DNA of 64,000 nucleotides from Pseudomonas sp. 10-1B. GTDB taxonomy: Bacteria > Pseudomonadota > Gammaproteobacteria > Pseudomonadales > Pseudomonadaceae. The notes beneath the pieces were generated by a model. The model saw nothing but the letters and a program-made list of their open reading frames with translations, had not been told where the DNA came from and did no database searches. The DNA is taken from assembly GCF_000935045.1 (NCBI RefSeq), contig NZ_JYKS01000034.1:1-64000 (forward strand), in the 5' to 3' direction. Made by a program: the position numbers and the translations under genes. Below, in pieces: positions 8,929 to 16,422 of the stretch; within the stretch, counting starts at the first letter, position 1, and each line of letters starts with the position of its first letter.

Positions 8929-9914
8929 TAGATGCCAAATGCCTCACGTGGAAACCCGGTTTCTGCGGGAAGGCCAAACGCTGCAAAAGTGCATCCCGGC
9001 AATCCTGGTTTGCGATCAACCAGATCCGCAACCTTGTCGATCCAATCTGAATTTGGAGCAAGCTTTTTAAGCAAGAACCAGATTATGCATACCAGCCCGT
9101 AAGGCCTTGCCAGGGCGTTTTTATCCAGGTTCAACGTCGCGAAGAACGGGTCAACATGCAGTACGGACAATGGGTTCGACGACACCTGATTCCAGATGCG
9201 AGTGTGATGAGCACAACGATTGCGCAGCAGATTGATCTCTTGTAACCAGCGGGCAAATATTTGCGCATGGTCCAATCCAAACCGTGCCAAGACCTGATTC
9301 TGATAGCTACCGAGGAGCATCTCGAAGTAGCGAGACAACGTGCCAAAATCCCACGCCTCCACAGCAACCCAAAATGGAACAGGTCTGCCGGAAAGGCGGT
9401 GCCAACGGATAGCGTCCTCGTTGCTCCTATTCAGCAGCTCACGCTGTTTAGCCTCCCACTCATTCCACTTGTTTCGGACCTTGCCATGCGAGACGAAGTC
9501 TCGAGTGTATTTAGGTTTGATGAATCGGGCATCTGCATACGCCATCGGATCGTGATATCCAACGACGTGAGCAATTACAGTTTTCAGATTGACTTCAAGC
9601 CGTTCGATCGCATCGAGCATCAGAAGACGGAGATGCTTGTCAAACCTGTAAAGGTCAACGACGTCATCGAAGCTCGCACCATCAGCAAAAATGTCACGGC
9701 GAAGCGGCTTTCCGGTGATCCGGCAGGTTCTGGGCTGGTTGCTCAGTGGGTCTCTATCGAATTCCCGAGCTGGATACCAATACCCGCTCAGCCTGTAGTA
9801 GCCCACTTGAGCAAGCTTACGCTCTGCTCTCGTGGAGTCAGCCACGTGCATCCTGCGCTGCTGTAGAAGTGCGACCAAATCTGGATAGGTTCGAAAAGGT
9901 TTCGGCGCCAGCAA
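8928..9914 (-). CDS. Abi_2 family abortive-infection-type protein
   Basis: The reading frame extends to 10028, but homology to the Abi_2 (AbiD/AbiF-like) family starts around KPFRTYPDLVALLQQRRM. I therefore favour the TTG at 9914 (328 residues), preceded by GGGAAATGGA. Family features: GYYRLSGYWYP, LYRFDKHLRLLMLDAIERLE and the C-terminal RNRCAHHTRIWN, an R-N-x-x-x-H pattern shared with HEPN-like RNase folds. Family members block phage growth in lactococci; a defence role here is inference. The gene lies just outside the tRNA-Ser island and has lower GC than core genes. Confidence 0.8.
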   Translation of the reverse strand: MLAPKPFRTYPDLVALLQQRRMHVADSTRAERKLAQVGYYRLSGYWYPAREFDRDPLSNQPRTCRITGKPLRRDIFADGASFDDVVDLYRFDKHLRLLMLDAIERLEVNLKTVIAHVVGYHDPMAYADARFIKPKYTRDFVSHGKVRNKWNEWEAKQRELLNRSNEDAIRWHRLSGRPVPFWVAVEAWDFGTLSRYFEMLLGSYQNQVLARFGLDHAQIFARWLQEINLLRNRCAHHTRIWNQVSSNPLSVLHVDPFFATLNLDKNALARPYGLVCIIWFLLKKLAPNSDWIDKVADLVDRKPGLPGCTFAAFGLPAETGFPREAFGI

Positions 9915-10067
9915 AATCCATTTCCCAGAAATAAGAAGGCCCGAACGTAATGCCGGACTAAGCCAGCACCAGAGGATCGGGCGCGATTGGTGACCATACT
10001 GCCTCCAGCACCTGTAAGCGTCAAGCAATGGTGCTTAGGAAAATGTATCAAAATGGATGCAGAGAAC

Positions 10068-10105
10068 GAAAAAGCCCCGCAGACTTTAATCTGCGGGGCT
10101 TCATC
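10068..10105. terminator. terminator-like hairpin left of attL
   Basis: The hairpin AAGCCCCGCAG / CTGCGGGGCTT with loop ACTTTAAT has an A-run on its left side, which makes it a minus-strand terminator. It sits immediately left of the attL repeat, exactly where the tRNA-Ser terminator would lie before island insertion. It may be the original chromosomal terminator of that tRNA. Confidence 0.6.
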
Positions 10106-10106
10106 T

Positions 10107-10127
10107 TGTATGGCGGAGAGATAGGGA
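10107..10127. repeat. attL core repeat of the tRNA-Ser island
   Basis: Twenty-one bases starting TGTATGGCGG and ending GATAGGGA are identical to positions 19103-19123, which cover the 3' end of tRNA-Ser(CGA) including CCA. The following sequence diverges, as expected at the boundary of an integrated element. Confidence 0.85.
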
Positions 10128-10186
10128 ATCTCCGATCAGGGTTCCAAAGCCCAGCGAACCCAATGAATACGGGACTTTCTAGCGCA

Positions 10187-10210
10187 GAGTAGTAGAAAAT
10201 AGTAGTAGAA
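10187..10210. promoter_or_regulatory. left integrase arm-site repeats
   Basis: Two copies of AGTAGTAGAA lie 12 bp apart. The same 24-bp block (22 of 24 identical) occurs at 19031-19054, just inside the right end. Placement 60-80 bp from the core repeat at each end suggests arm-type binding sites for the tyrosine integrase. Confidence 0.65.
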
Positions 10211-10242
10211 TTCACTCTATTACTCCAACCTCGGTGCTCCCC

Positions 10243-11766
10243 ATGGCAGACCATATTTTTCAGAAAGCAGGCGAGTCAACATGGTATGTGCGTCTCGACG
10301 TGCCCAAGGACGTCCGTAAAGCACTTGGTAATCGCCGCGTACTGATCCAGTCACTGAAAACGGGGATGCGATCTGAGGCAATGGTGAATCGCCTCCCCAT
10401 CCTTGCTCAGTGGAAAGCCGACATTGAGGCTGCAAGGTCTACTCGGAAGGTCCATCGTGAGGGCTGGCAAGACAAGGTTCATGCTAAGGCTGCCGAACAT
10501 CGCCAGCGAGCTGACACCGCCCTCGTCGAGGGGATACGAAACCCACCCAAGGGATCAAGTAGCCCGACCATCGAAACGGTAACGGCACGTATCGCGCAGC
10601 TTGCCGCTGATCAGGCTGAGCTGATAGCACACGTCAGAACCATGGAATCTGAGACTGGAATAACTGGTCTGGCAGATCGTATGGAAGCTCAATTTAGCTC
10701 TGAACCTACAAACATGATTGATGGAGTTCAGGCTGCGGACGAAATCACCCAGCATTACATTTCTGAGTTATCTAGGGTGCGGTATGAGTTGTCATCCAGC
10801 GAGATTACCGAAGCCAAAACCATCATTATCAATCCTAAAGCCTATAAACCAAGATCGCCAATAACGCCATCCATGATTAATGAATGGGCTATTAGTCTTG
10901 TATCTCAAATAGCCTCAGAAAAGACTCGAAATAGTCATCGAGCACGACTGCAACGAATCTCTCAGTATTTGAATACCGAGGGTGCCCCGCTCACATTCGA
11001 TACGATCCATCAATTTCTCACATCACAATCAGCAGCACGGCAGACACTGGCCAACTACCTATGGTCTGGTCGCGATTTCTGGCGATGGGCAATAAAATAC
11101 AACGCTCAATTTAGAGAGCACTTCGCCACCCAGCAGTGTCCATTCGACGGCCATACGTTACCAAGAGCTGGTAAGGCGGCTGGCGAATCGTACGTTGCCT
11201 TCACCCGTGTCGAAGTAGAAACTCTGTACAAGCTTGCGCGTGAGGATGGCAAAGATGACTTGGCAAATCTGATTGTGATTGGAGCATACACCGGTGCTCG
11301 CCTTGAAGAAATAGGTCGCCTTAAATCAGACGACTCAATCATCGACAGCAACGGGGAGCCAATAGGTTTCCGAATCAACCAAGCAAAAACAAGTGCCGGT
11401 GTGCGGGATGTGCCGATTCACTCTTCTTTGATCCCCCTATATAAAAAACTCTCGTCTCAGGCGACTGCTAACGATGGCCATCTCTTCAAAGGTGGAAAGA
11501 ACAAGTATGGCAACCGCCTCGACGGCTTGAGCAAACAGTTTGGTAGACTGAAGAAGAAAGCCAACTTCTCAGACCTTCATGTATTTCATAGCATACGAAA
11601 AACAGTCACAACCGAGCTCCATCAAGCTGGCGTAGGTCTGGAGGTACTACCGTACCTTTTGGGACATGAAAATACATCGTTCACCCTCAGCACCTACAGC
11701 GGGGGATGTTCATTTGAGCAAAAGTTAGAAGCAATACAAAAGCTCACATACGACTTCGATATATAA
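10243..11766 (+). CDS. tyrosine site-specific integrase
   Basis: A 507-residue integrase of the island, reading inward from attL. The N-terminal domain (FQKAGESTWYVRLDVPKDVRK split around the start) resembles the DUF6538 SAM-like arm or core-binding region. The catalytic set is complete: Arg353 in TGARLEEIG, a Lys/Arg beta turn in KTSAGVRDVP, His449 and Arg452 in HSIRKT, His475 in LLGHENTS and nucleophile Tyr485 in STYSGG. The ATG at 10243 is preferred over the in-frame GTG at 10234. GC is well below the core genes. It would catalyse integration and excision at tRNA-Ser. Confidence 0.95.
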   Translation: MADHIFQKAGESTWYVRLDVPKDVRKALGNRRVLIQSLKTGMRSEAMVNRLPILAQWKADIEAARSTRKVHREGWQDKVHAKAAEHRQRADTALVEGIRNPPKGSSSPTIETVTARIAQLAADQAELIAHVRTMESETGITGLADRMEAQFSSEPTNMIDGVQAADEITQHYISELSRVRYELSSSEITEAKTIIINPKAYKPRSPITPSMINEWAISLVSQIASEKTRNSHRARLQRISQYLNTEGAPLTFDTIHQFLTSQSAARQTLANYLWSGRDFWRWAIKYNAQFREHFATQQCPFDGHTLPRAGKAAGESYVAFTRVEVETLYKLAREDGKDDLANLIVIGAYTGARLEEIGRLKSDDSIIDSNGEPIGFRINQAKTSAGVRDVPIHSSLIPLYKKLSSQATANDGHLFKGGKNKYGNRLDGLSKQFGRLKKKANFSDLHVFHSIRKTVTTELHQAGVGLEVLPYLLGHENTSFTLSTYSGGCSFEQKLEAIQKLTYDFDI

Positions 11767-11791
11767 AAAACAAATAAACATGTCACAGGTG

Positions 11792-11820
11792 TCGACTTTT
11801 TCATATATAAATGATACAAT
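11792..11820 (+). promoter_or_regulatory. predicted sigma70 promoter of the small-ORF leader
   Basis: TCGACT, 17 bases, TACAAT: a reasonable promoter just after the integrase stop. It would start a transcript of roughly 370 nt before the first small ORF. Confidence 0.5.
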
Positions 11821-11978
11821 GAACACATCAAGACAGATGAAGATAGTTATCTCACACAGACAACTTCAGTAACCTCCTTGGTATAACACGCCCAATACAG
11901 ATTGGGATTTCAATTAATCATAATGTTAGTTGAAAGGTGTTGAATAGTTCATTTTGATACACGCTAGAATTGTTGCTT

Positions 11979-12006
11979 AGGTCGTGCATTCTCATGACCT
12001 CTTTTT
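11979..12006 (+). terminator. intrinsic terminator in the leader
   Basis: The stem AGGTCGTG / CATGACCT (one G-U pair, loop CATTCT) is followed by CTTTTTATT. Confidence 0.7.
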
Positions 12007-12095
12007 ATTCTTCAACAATGTGATTGGCTTTCTCTCCTTCCAATCATATTGCGGTGTTTCCTGTCCCTCAATCGGGAGGCACCCCTCACTTCAAT

Positions 12096-12148
12096 AAAGC
12101 CCATACCTTCACCTCAGTTAATTGTTGATGCTTGGTATGGGCTTTTTT
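12096..12148 (+). terminator. strong intrinsic terminator before the small-ORF operon
   Basis: An 11-bp perfect stem AAGCCCATACC / GGTATGGGCTT with a 26-nt loop, followed by six T. It lies only 47 bases before the first ORF of the operon. Confidence 0.8.
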
Positions 12149-12194
12149 ATCGCCCATACAACCATTTGTGACGCACAAGGAACAATCACATTAC

Positions 12195-12329
12195 ATGAAT
12201 AAACACAAATGCACTATTTGCAGCACCCGATTAATCAACAAACGTACCGACACTAAAACCTGCTCTGATAAATGCCGCAAACGTCTAAGTCGATTAAACA
12301 TCAAACACAAACAGAACGAGGAACATTGA
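12195..12329 (+). CDS. 44-residue zinc-finger-like protein
   Basis: A small basic protein with the pattern CTIC, 15 residues, then CSDKC: four cysteines in CxxC...CxxxC spacing that could bind one zinc. The C-terminal half is rich in Lys/Arg (CRKRLSRLNIKHK), suggesting nucleic-acid contact. The ATG at 12195 is preceded by AAGGAA at somewhat long spacing. It is the first gene of a tight five-ORF run, with the next starting 2 nt after its stop. I do not recognise a named family. Confidence 0.55.
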   Translation: MNKHKCTICSTRLINKRTDTKTCSDKCRKRLSRLNIKHKQNEEH

Positions 12330-12330
12330 T

Positions 12331-12594
12331 ATGGGTTTCACACCAGAACGCTTTGAGCGACGCCTGAAAGAATCAGCGTTAAGGCTCAAGGAGCAGCGAA
12401 ATAAAGACAGGTTCTACAAAAACGAGCCAATGCATAACCCCTGCAATTCTGAACACGCCTCATGTGATCAAGGAATTTTCGACAAGCAGGAATCAGCCCA
12501 GCATCCAGCAAGAGCAATGGACGACGCAACATACGTTAATAACATTCTGACGCAGACCCGAACACTACTGAGCAAAGAGAAGGAAACCAATTAA
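12331..12594 (+). CDS. unknown small protein (87 aa), island operon
   Basis: Not recognised. It is a charged, hydrophilic protein with a basic N-terminal helix (RFERRLKESALRLKEQRNK) and a low-complexity middle containing two cysteines. GAGGA precedes the ATG at good spacing. The stop shares a base with the start of the next gene (TAATG), indicating translational coupling. No membrane segment. Confidence 0.6.
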   Translation: MGFTPERFERRLKESALRLKEQRNKDRFYKNEPMHNPCNSEHASCDQGIFDKQESAQHPARAMDDATYVNNILTQTRTLLSKEKETN

Positions 12595-13133
12595 TGACTA
12601 AAAAACAAACAAACAAGTTATCCATGACGATCGTCCATGGTACACCCCCGGCCTGGGATGCCGCTGAGTTTAATCGTCGTCTACTGATGCGGTTAAATGT
12701 TTATGAGAACACTAGTGAGTGTACCGAGATTATCACACACCCTTTAGAGCATGAATTTCTTCAATTAGTCGGAGACAAACTAACTAACGGCTATAGCTTA
12801 GACAGACGCTGGGCAGTGCATCATGCTCAACTCTCTCACAGAGTGCAGATGGTGAAGCCAGCAAGCGTACAGTCAGCAGAAAAAGAAAGTCTGAAGGCTG
12901 TTGTAAAGTCGGAATATGTACAATACCTCCAAACTCAGCTGAATGAATACAAGGAAAAGCTAACGCAACAGTTGATTGAAGCGGCTGAAGAAAAGGAACG
13001 TCGAGCACTGGAACAAGCTAAAGCAAAACGTTTTGCTGATGCTGAGAAAGAAGCCAATACATGCTTTGGTGAACTATCTATCCCTGATGGCTTTCCAGAT
13101 GAAGTGCCTGATGTATTTACAACGGACATGTGA
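12594..13133 (+). CDS. unknown protein with coiled coil (179 aa), island operon
   Basis: Not recognised. Residues 1-75 look globular (PAWDAAEFNRRLLMRLNVYE). Residues about 100-155 form a long charged helix (YLQTQLNEYKEKLTQQLIEA, EEKERRALEQAKAKR) predicted as coiled coil, and an acidic tail follows (PDGFPDEVPDVFTTD). A good RBS (AAGGAAA) sits before the ATG. The gene overlaps the next ORF by four bases. An oligomeric scaffold or RNA/DNA-associated role is possible but unsupported. Confidence 0.6.
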   Translation: MTKKQTNKLSMTIVHGTPPAWDAAEFNRRLLMRLNVYENTSECTEIITHPLEHEFLQLVGDKLTNGYSLDRRWAVHHAQLSHRVQMVKPASVQSAEKESLKAVVKSEYVQYLQTQLNEYKEKLTQQLIEAAEEKERRALEQAKAKRFADAEKEANTCFGELSIPDGFPDEVPDVFTTDM

Positions 13134-13405
13134 TAGCCATGTTCAATTGTTTGATTATGAACATGACAGAGAACCACATCATTGATGCCTACCAAGGCAT
13201 TAGTGATGTAACTCTCACCCACATCAAACACCAATACCGGCATTCTATGTTCAAAGTGATGCTGGTATGTCCTACGATCTTTAGCAAATACAAACAGCTA
13301 CATAAGTGTAAGCATGGGAACATTCCCATCAACCACCTAGTGAGAATTAGTAATGCCTATCGAGATGCGATCAAACACATCTCACCGAGAAAACGGAAAG
13401 GATGA
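13130..13405 (+). CDS. unknown small basic protein (about 90 aa), island operon
   Basis: Not recognised. It starts at GTG 13130, overlapping the previous stop, or at ATG 13139. It is strongly basic with many His/Lys (THIKHQYRHSMFK, YKQLHKCKHG, ISPRKRKG). The segment NIPINHLVRISNAYRDAIK could be a recognition helix, so a nucleic-acid-binding role is a weak inference. The next ORF begins 7 nt downstream. Confidence 0.55.
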   Translation: MIAMFNCLIMNMTENHIIDAYQGISDVTLTHIKHQYRHSMFKVMLVCPTIFSKYKQLHKCKHGNIPINHLVRISNAYRDAIKHISPRKRKG

Positions 13406-13411
13406 ATTACA

Positions 13412-13624
13412 ATGAAAACGACAACGTTGCATATCGATATGTTATCCGTTAACGGCAGGATGTATCAATACACCCTCCGGGTTCCATTTGGCATCATCTC
13501 AGATATCACAGATGTATTGAAGGATGTAGCATCTGGTGTTAACCAACACCAATGGCCTGTATACGAAACTCACCAGATTGAAGGCTTTAAGCGATTTGCT
13601 ATCGAACAGGGATGGCTAAGCTGA
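13412..13624 (+). CDS. unknown small protein (70 aa), island operon
   Basis: Not recognised. It is an alpha/beta-like small protein (TTTLHIDMLSVNGRMYQYTL, then two helices, ending FAIEQGWLS). AAGGA precedes the ATG. It is the last gene of the five-ORF run; about 180 bases later the promoter of the large non-coding unit begins. Confidence 0.55.
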   Translation: MKTTTLHIDMLSVNGRMYQYTLRVPFGIISDITDVLKDVASGVNQHQWPVYETHQIEGFKRFAIEQGWLS

Positions 13625-13803
13625 GGCGAAGCAAATGGAATATGCCCTATAAGGCTCTACAGGGCGATTCGGAGCGTTTTAAGCCGGTACTAGTGGGGAT
13701 TGGATAGGGAGAGTGCTAAACGTTGCTGTATGGGGCTATTTGGCCCCTTGCCACCCCTCATAGCGAGCAAAATGCACAACCAATAACGCAAGTCAAGCTG
13801 AAG

Positions 13804-13832
13804 TTGACAAATGGCAATAAAAAGTGTATAAT
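13804..13832 (+). promoter_or_regulatory. perfect-consensus sigma70 promoter
   Basis: TTGACA at 13804-13809, exactly 17 bases, then TATAAT at 13827-13832. Both hexamers match the consensus 6/6 at ideal spacing, which is very rare. The predicted start is near 13839. No ORF with a credible start follows, so its product is likely an abundant RNA. Confidence 0.85.
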
Positions 13833-13838
13833 GAGCGC

Positions 13839-14588
13839 ATATCAGAGACGGAAAAGGGCACGACCCTCCGTAACGATTGATCTACACGCTGTTCACTCGG
13901 GTTACTAAAAGGACCTAAGCCTGTGATCGTGTGGTGCATGGTTGACTCAACCACCTGCCTGAGAGGGTGTGGGTCTCGGTAAGGGCTTTTCGGCGTCGAA
14001 TCCTCGAATTTTCCCTTACTTAAAGCGCAGATAAATTGGGAGGCTCATAGCGCCGCGGGCTTAACAGCTTGCAAACCAAACGGTAGAGATTTGTCCTTGT
14101 GGCATTCAGAGACACCGAGAGTCAGCTGTTCCATCAGCTAAAGAATCTGACGGGTAACGATTATGTGAAGATCGGTTGCCTATCTTGCGTACCATTGTAC
14201 GTTCTGACGGCATGTCAGCACTTATCGGGGGGAGGATGTAGTAGCAGACCGCTACCTGTCATTCTTAACTGATTTGAAAGTGAATGATCCCTCATGCTCT
14301 GCGATTGTCGGAGACTTAGGGAAATTCTATCTTCACTTTCAGAAAGAGGATATTGGTGAAGAAGCAGCAAGAAAGAGTAGTAAAGAAGAAGAGACAAGAA
14401 AGAAGATAATATTTATAGCTTACGCTATAGAGTAATATACAGAAGATAAAGCTATAGAAGAGTTGGTAGGCTTTTGGCCTCCCCTTCCCTTTATCCTTTG
14501 GTAAAGAAGAATTTATAGATTAAGCCTCTGGGGTCATTTAGTTGTCGATATATTACATCGATGACTGATTGGCCCCAGAGGCTTTTTC
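13839..14588 (+). ncRNA. large structured non-coding RNA candidate (~750 nt)
   Basis: This is the stretch between a perfect promoter and a 12-bp-stem terminator, without a convincing ORF on either strand. Successive helices visible on the plus strand: ACGGA/TCCGT (from 13847), GGTTG/CAACC (from 13940), GTAAGGG/CCCTTAC (13979-14019) closing a loop with CGAATCC, AGCTG/CAGCT (14124-14139), CGTAC/GTACG (14188-14201), CTGAC/GTCAG (14204-14218) and GTAGC/GCTAC. A nested helix GAAAGTGAA/TTCACTTTC (14276-14340) encloses TCCCT/AGGGA and CTCTG/CGGAG. TATAGC/GCTATA, AGGC/GCCT and CTTTATC/GGTAAAG come last, interrupted by a purine-rich stretch at 14341-14406. Size and mobile context recall GOLLD or ROOL RNAs; identity is unproven. 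Confidence 0.7.
14522..14587 (+). terminator. terminator of the large RNA unit
   Basis: A perfect 12-bp stem AAGCCTCTGGGG / CCCCAGAGGCTT followed by five T. A second helix inside the loop (GTTGTCGAT / ATCGATGAC, with G-U pairs) makes it an extended two-tier hairpin. Confidence 0.85.
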
Positions 14589-14589
14589 T

Positions 14590-15210
14590 TTGCCTGTGAT
14601 TCACACAACAAGGATGTATAGGCAAACCCAGTTCACAGGATAGACAATATGATATAGACATTACGCCTGAAGGCATTGTGCTCACTTGTAGCAATTGGTG
14701 AATACGTGCATAACACCAATGACAGCGGAATAGAGGACACATCAGCAGTAGTGGTGGCGGCATTTTCCGATATTAATAATGGAATAACACCTGATATTGC
14801 CCAATAGCATGGAATGTACAGGCACACCATCAGGGATCGTACAGGTAATTAACAGGAGTGCATACCAAGACAATCTGTTTTATGATAACCCATCAAATCC
14901 TCTGCAAGCCTGATTCCATCAGGGTTGAGCGGGTATTCAGTTGAACACGCCCTCTGCCCTCACCGATAAAAATTCCATAGGGCGGCATGTAATTACATAT
15001 TCCCAATAAACGGTAGGGAAGCACCTCACATACACCTCTAGAACCCTCTACAACGTGATTACAGCGGCTTTCTCATTAGCTTGATGGCGGAGTGCAGTCA
15101 AAGCGCAACGCGCCTCAAATCTAGCGAGCGTGTGAATTTAACAATAAAATTAAATCTATAAAAACCACCATTAATTCTGTCACTTCCAATCCAAATCAAT
15201 TACAATCAAA
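14590..15210. other. gene-poor AT-rich stretch
   Basis: About 620 bases with no supported gene. I see isolated inverted repeats (CCTGTGA/TCACAGG at about 14592-14638; CCTGATTCCATCAGG near 14908) and no promoter as good as the one at 13.8 kb. Short minus-strand frames are present but lack ribosome sites. Confidence 0.5.
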
Positions 15211-15246
15211 ATGCCAGCACCGCAAAAACATAAAAAGGAGTTTGAT

Positions 15247-15747
15247 TTGAGAAGCATCGTAGCTTTCGCAATTGTGATAAGCACTTTGACGGGGTGTGAT
15301 TACCTACCGACTGCTGAGAACACCGCAAAGAAGGCTGTCAAAGAATCTTTATTCGATCCTGACAGCGCCAAATTCACAGATGTCTTCAAAGGGACAGGTG
15401 ACAACAATTATTGCGGATGGGTAAACGCAAAAAATCGTTTTGGTGCATTTGTTGGAAGCACGCCATTCTTCTATGAAGGCATGAGTAGCGGTATCGGTTT
15501 TGCTCACCTTGTTCCTGAACCGCTGACAGACAGCGACTTTAAGCGATTGGTTGAACCCGGAACGTTCGACAAAGAGCGTTTCATCAGTCAGTTCGGGAAG
15601 ATTCGGAACGGGTGTGAGGCCGCCGCAAACTGGGAGCGAGTGTGCGGAGTCAGTTTCCCCCAAGAGACACATCGGCTTTGTGAAGGTATCGGAGAGAAAA
15701 ACTACACCTCCCGCCTCTATAAAGAGTTTTATAGTAATAACGAGTAA
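15247..15747 (+). CDS. predicted lipoprotein, island cargo
   Basis: A 166-residue protein. The frame is open from an ATG at 15211, but AAGGAG followed by six bases and TTG at 15247 gives a clean lipoprotein signal (basic Arg2, hydrophobic core, lipobox LTGC with Cys17). The mature part includes SLFDPDSAKFTDVF, a motif seen in small secreted or lipoprotein families of unknown role, plus three or four later cysteines that may form disulfides. It is convergent with the next lipoprotein gene. Envelope-located; function unknown. Confidence 0.65.
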   Translation: MRSIVAFAIVISTLTGCDYLPTAENTAKKAVKESLFDPDSAKFTDVFKGTGDNNYCGWVNAKNRFGAFVGSTPFFYEGMSSGIGFAHLVPEPLTDSDFKRLVEPGTFDKERFISQFGKIRNGCEAAANWERVCGVSFPQETHRLCEGIGEKNYTSRLYKEFYSNNE

Positions 15748-15791
15748 ATGAACGTGTATGCGGCACCTGCCACTGCCGCATTACACTGAAA

Positions 15792-16217
15792 TCAGTATGA
15801 AGAAGGTCTAATGTCAAGCATTGGCTGAAACGCAATTCTGAATATCTGATTCTCTCCAACCTGAATCCAAGTCGCGACCTCCCTTCTATAGCGAGTATTT
15901 CCTGAGCATGGCCCTGCTCCTTGGGGATCAGAACCAACCCCTATAAGCCTCCTGCCCGGCTTTACGTGAAAACTGGCTTTCTCGTTGTTATCCAGTCTCG
16001 CGACAAGCTTGCCGTCTATATAAATCCCGAAAAAGCAGTGACCCGCCTGGGCGGCACCTTCACGAACCACTGAGACAGTACCGTCTTTGCCACGGTCCTC
16101 AGTTTGGAGTGCTAGCAGCCGATTAGTCGGGGCAGGTATAGCCTCACCAACCGTTGGTGGTGCAGCACAACCTCCTAACAATGTCGCAATCGCGGTAACG
16201 GCAATCAAACAGCGCAT
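15792..16217 (-). CDS. predicted lipoprotein, island cargo
   Basis: A 141-residue lipoprotein with signal and lipobox LGGC (Cys17), then a Pro-rich linker. Its beta-rich domain (CFFGIYIDGKLVARLDNNEK, VKPGRRLIGVG) resembles DUF2846-like envelope proteins that carry a PEGA-type 'xxPGxhxl' strand. GGAAAGGA precedes the ATG. It is divergent from the serine recombinase, so the 205-bp gap with GATAGC repeats can control both. Function unknown. Confidence 0.65.
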   Translation of the reverse strand: MRCLIAVTAIATLLGGCAAPPTVGEAIPAPTNRLLALQTEDRGKDGTVSVVREGAAQAGHCFFGIYIDGKLVARLDNNEKASFHVKPGRRLIGVGSDPQGAGPCSGNTRYRREVATWIQVGENQIFRIAFQPMLDIRPSSY

Positions 16218-16249
16218 GAATCCTTTCCTCTGCCTTTCGATAAAGGCAG

Positions 16250-16418
16250 AAAGCTATCACGGTCTCATTGCGAGAACCAAGCACCCTATCCCACTATCAA
16301 TTGACTCTACTCAAAAGGTAGTGGCGCCCCTATCTGATAGCAACTATCAAAATACCTATTGATGATAGCTATATGATCCATTATCATAGCTCCATCAAAT
16401 CGATAGCTAAAGGATAGC
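16250..16418. promoter_or_regulatory. cluster of GATAGC/GCTATC repeats (operator or res-like site)
   Basis: At least eight copies of GATAGC, GCTATC or close variants occur in both orientations between the divergent lipoprotein and serine recombinase genes (CTATCTGATAGCAACTATC; GATGATAGCTAT; CGATAGCTAAAGGATAGCGA). Multiple inverted short sites beside a resolvase gene are typical of res recombination sites or of the resolvase's own operator. Confidence 0.6.
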
Positions 16419-16422
16419 GATC

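Larger units (their letters stand above)
11827..12194 (+). ncRNA. structured leader or small RNA before the small-ORF operon
   Basis: About 370 bases without a gene, holding two intrinsic terminators (11979-12006 and 12096-12148). Between them is an imperfect hairpin at 12016-12051 (CAATgtGATTGG / CCAATCatATTG). A transcript from the promoter at 11.8 kb must pass both terminators to reach the ORFs. The region may therefore be an attenuated leader or the source of one or two small RNAs; phage P4 controls immunity by premature termination in a comparable setting. The function is inferred. Confidence 0.45.

Noticed and set aside
13684..13730. Third copy of the 130-bp repeat upstream of the large RNA
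   Set aside because: Only short words match (CGGTACT, GTGCTAA, TTGCTGT) with changed spacing; not enough to call homology.
13723..13908. 61-codon plus-strand frame
   Set aside because: It reads through the perfect promoter hexamers, so the DNA is better explained as regulatory.
13839..14588. Large RNA unit as tmRNA, RNase P, 6S RNA or a group I/II intron
   Set aside because: No tRNA-like acceptor with CCA and no tag frame; size and conserved cores of RNase P and 6S are not seen. I could not find group I P/Q/R/S elements or a group II domain V, and no interrupted gene flanks it.
14491..14763. Minus-strand 90-codon frame across 14.5-14.8 kb
   Set aside because: It crosses the strong terminator hairpin and has no ribosome site; composition is unlike a folded protein.
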